Assembly: GCA_031549565.1 (NCBI GenBank)
Contig: JAVBPO010000180.1
Location: 1 to 22,150, forward strand
Length of the DNA: 22,150 nt
Direction of reading: 5' to 3'
DNA from: JAVBSX01 sp031549565
GTDB taxonomy: Bacteria; Planctomycetota; Planctomycetia; Pirellulales; Thermoguttaceae
Within the stretch, counting starts at the first letter, position 1, and each line of letters opens with the position of its first letter. The notes below the pieces were generated by a model. That model was not told the origin of the DNA. It made no database searches and saw only the letters and a list, made by a program, of their open reading frames with translations. A program made the translations under genes and the position numbers. Positions 21,579 to 22,150 of this stretch are shown in pieces.

Positions 21579-22013
21579 ATGGTCGATCCCCAAAAAATTC
21601 TGGAAGTCATTCGGTTGCTCAAAGGCGGGCGGTTCAGCCAGCGAAAGATCGCCCTGATCACCGGGGTGTCACGAGGAACGGTCTCCTCGATCGCCAAGGG
21701 TAAAATTCGGCGGGAGTTCACGGAAACCGTGAAAATACGGCCGAAAGGCCCTTGGGGACGTTGCCCCGAATGCGGGGGAAAAACCCAGATGCCGTGTACG
21801 TATTGCCACTTGAAAAAGGCGATCGGAGTACGCTCGAAAGACGCCCTCTGGAATTTTTCAGAGCAAAAAACCGGGCTGCTCGACATTGATCTGAAAGGCT
21901 GGAAACTCAAGCGATACCTTAACGTTCGAAAATGGCGGGAAGAACAGCTTGACCCGAATTTCGACGTGATACCGGAGTCCTGGCCCTGGAAAACGCAACC
22001 CGTGGAGAGTTAA
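21579..22013 (+). CDS. Small helix-turn-helix protein with a four-Cys zinc-ribbon motif
   Basis: This is a 144-residue putative DNA-binding protein. Residues 4-42 (PQKILEVIRLLKGGRFSQRK, IALITGVSRGTVSSIAKGK) are a helix-turn-helix of the resolvase/Trp-repressor-like sort. C62-PE-C65 and C73-TY-C76 (RCPECGG, MPCTYC) make a small zinc ribbon. The Lys/Arg- and Trp-rich C-terminus ends KWREEQLDPNFDVIPESWPW. I chose the ATG at 21579 because AGGAG lies 5 nt upstream and the HTH starts right there. An open frame back to 21354 adds unconserved residues, and two more ATGs at 21555/21558 have no ribosome site. Small HTH plus Cys4 proteins are, as far as I recall, common in planctomycetes; I know no function. 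Transcription regulator or transposon-derived protein are both possible. Confidence 0.75.
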   Translation: MVDPQKILEVIRLLKGGRFSQRKIALITGVSRGTVSSIAKGKIRREFTETVKIRPKGPWGRCPECGGKTQMPCTYCHLKKAIGVRSKDALWNFSEQKTGLLDIDLKGWKLKRYLNVRKWREEQLDPNFDVIPESWPWKTQPVES

Positions 22014-22064
22014 GGGCACTTCTGAAAATTCCTCATGAATCGGGAAAAACAGGCATTCGGGCAC

Positions 22065-22092
22065 TCGACAGGGGGAAAAATCGCGCTATGAT
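22065..22092 (+). promoter_or_regulatory. Possible promoter for a gene beyond the right edge
   Basis: TCGACA (22065-22070), 16 bp, TATGAT (22087-22092). It is followed by 58 bp with no open frame that reaches the window edge from a good start. Confidence 0.3.
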
Positions 22093-22150
22093 AATCGCAC
22101 ATGTCGCGTTTCCCCCTTCGACACCACCCGTTTCCGTAACGATAATGGCA

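Noticed and set aside
22101..22139. Start of a new gene at the right edge
   Set aside because: The ATG at 22101 reaches a TAA after 12 codons.

Overview
The window reads as chromosomal DNA from a planctomycete. The main evidence is the 1739-residue surface protein, which opens with the LExRxxLS-type planctomycetal export motif (FETLENREMLSVN). Many genes lack a clear Shine-Dalgarno sequence, and there is an ECF sigma factor fused to a large membrane domain and a small HTH/zinc-ribbon protein. A Pirellulales-like gut or anaerobic lineage is my guess only. Several extended -10 promoters (TGnTATAAT type) can be read.

Layout. 1-3195, minus strand: dnaN, a metal-dependent cyclase/formamidase, a DMT-family permease starting at TTG, and the 5' part of carA, which runs off the left edge. 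3509-5029, plus: gnd (6-phosphogluconate dehydrogenase). 5146-5630: a decayed IS630-family transposase with a stop codon and a frameshift. 5918-8042, plus: groES-groEL, with a Cys-containing N-terminal extension on GroES and a long hairpin between the genes, closed by a strong terminator that also carries the promoter of the next gene, a PfkB sugar kinase (8170-9117). 9095-9784, minus: an alpha/beta hydrolase overlapping the kinase end to end. 9963-11960, plus: the sigma-membrane fusion, convergent with the giant surface protein (11975-17194, minus), which contains four tandem repeats of exactly 151 residues.

17195-19713 is accessory DNA. It holds two tandem 71-bp repeats, a third diverged copy, an 18-bp inverted repeat, an AT-rich TPR gene, a G-rich tract and a frameshifted REP-associated tyrosine transposase (RAYT). 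19714-20964, minus: glutamate dehydrogenase with a repeat-bearing upstream region. 21579-22013, plus: the HTH/zinc-ribbon protein.

How the genes work together. gnd and the kinase belong to sugar-phosphate metabolism; carA and gdhA to nitrogen metabolism; groES/groEL to protein folding. The sigma-membrane protein and the giant surface protein lie tail to tail and may be linked, but nothing in the sequence proves it. I see no rRNA, tRNA, CRISPR array or complete phage. The best candidates for something new are the sigma-membrane fusion and the RAYT/repeat/TPR island.
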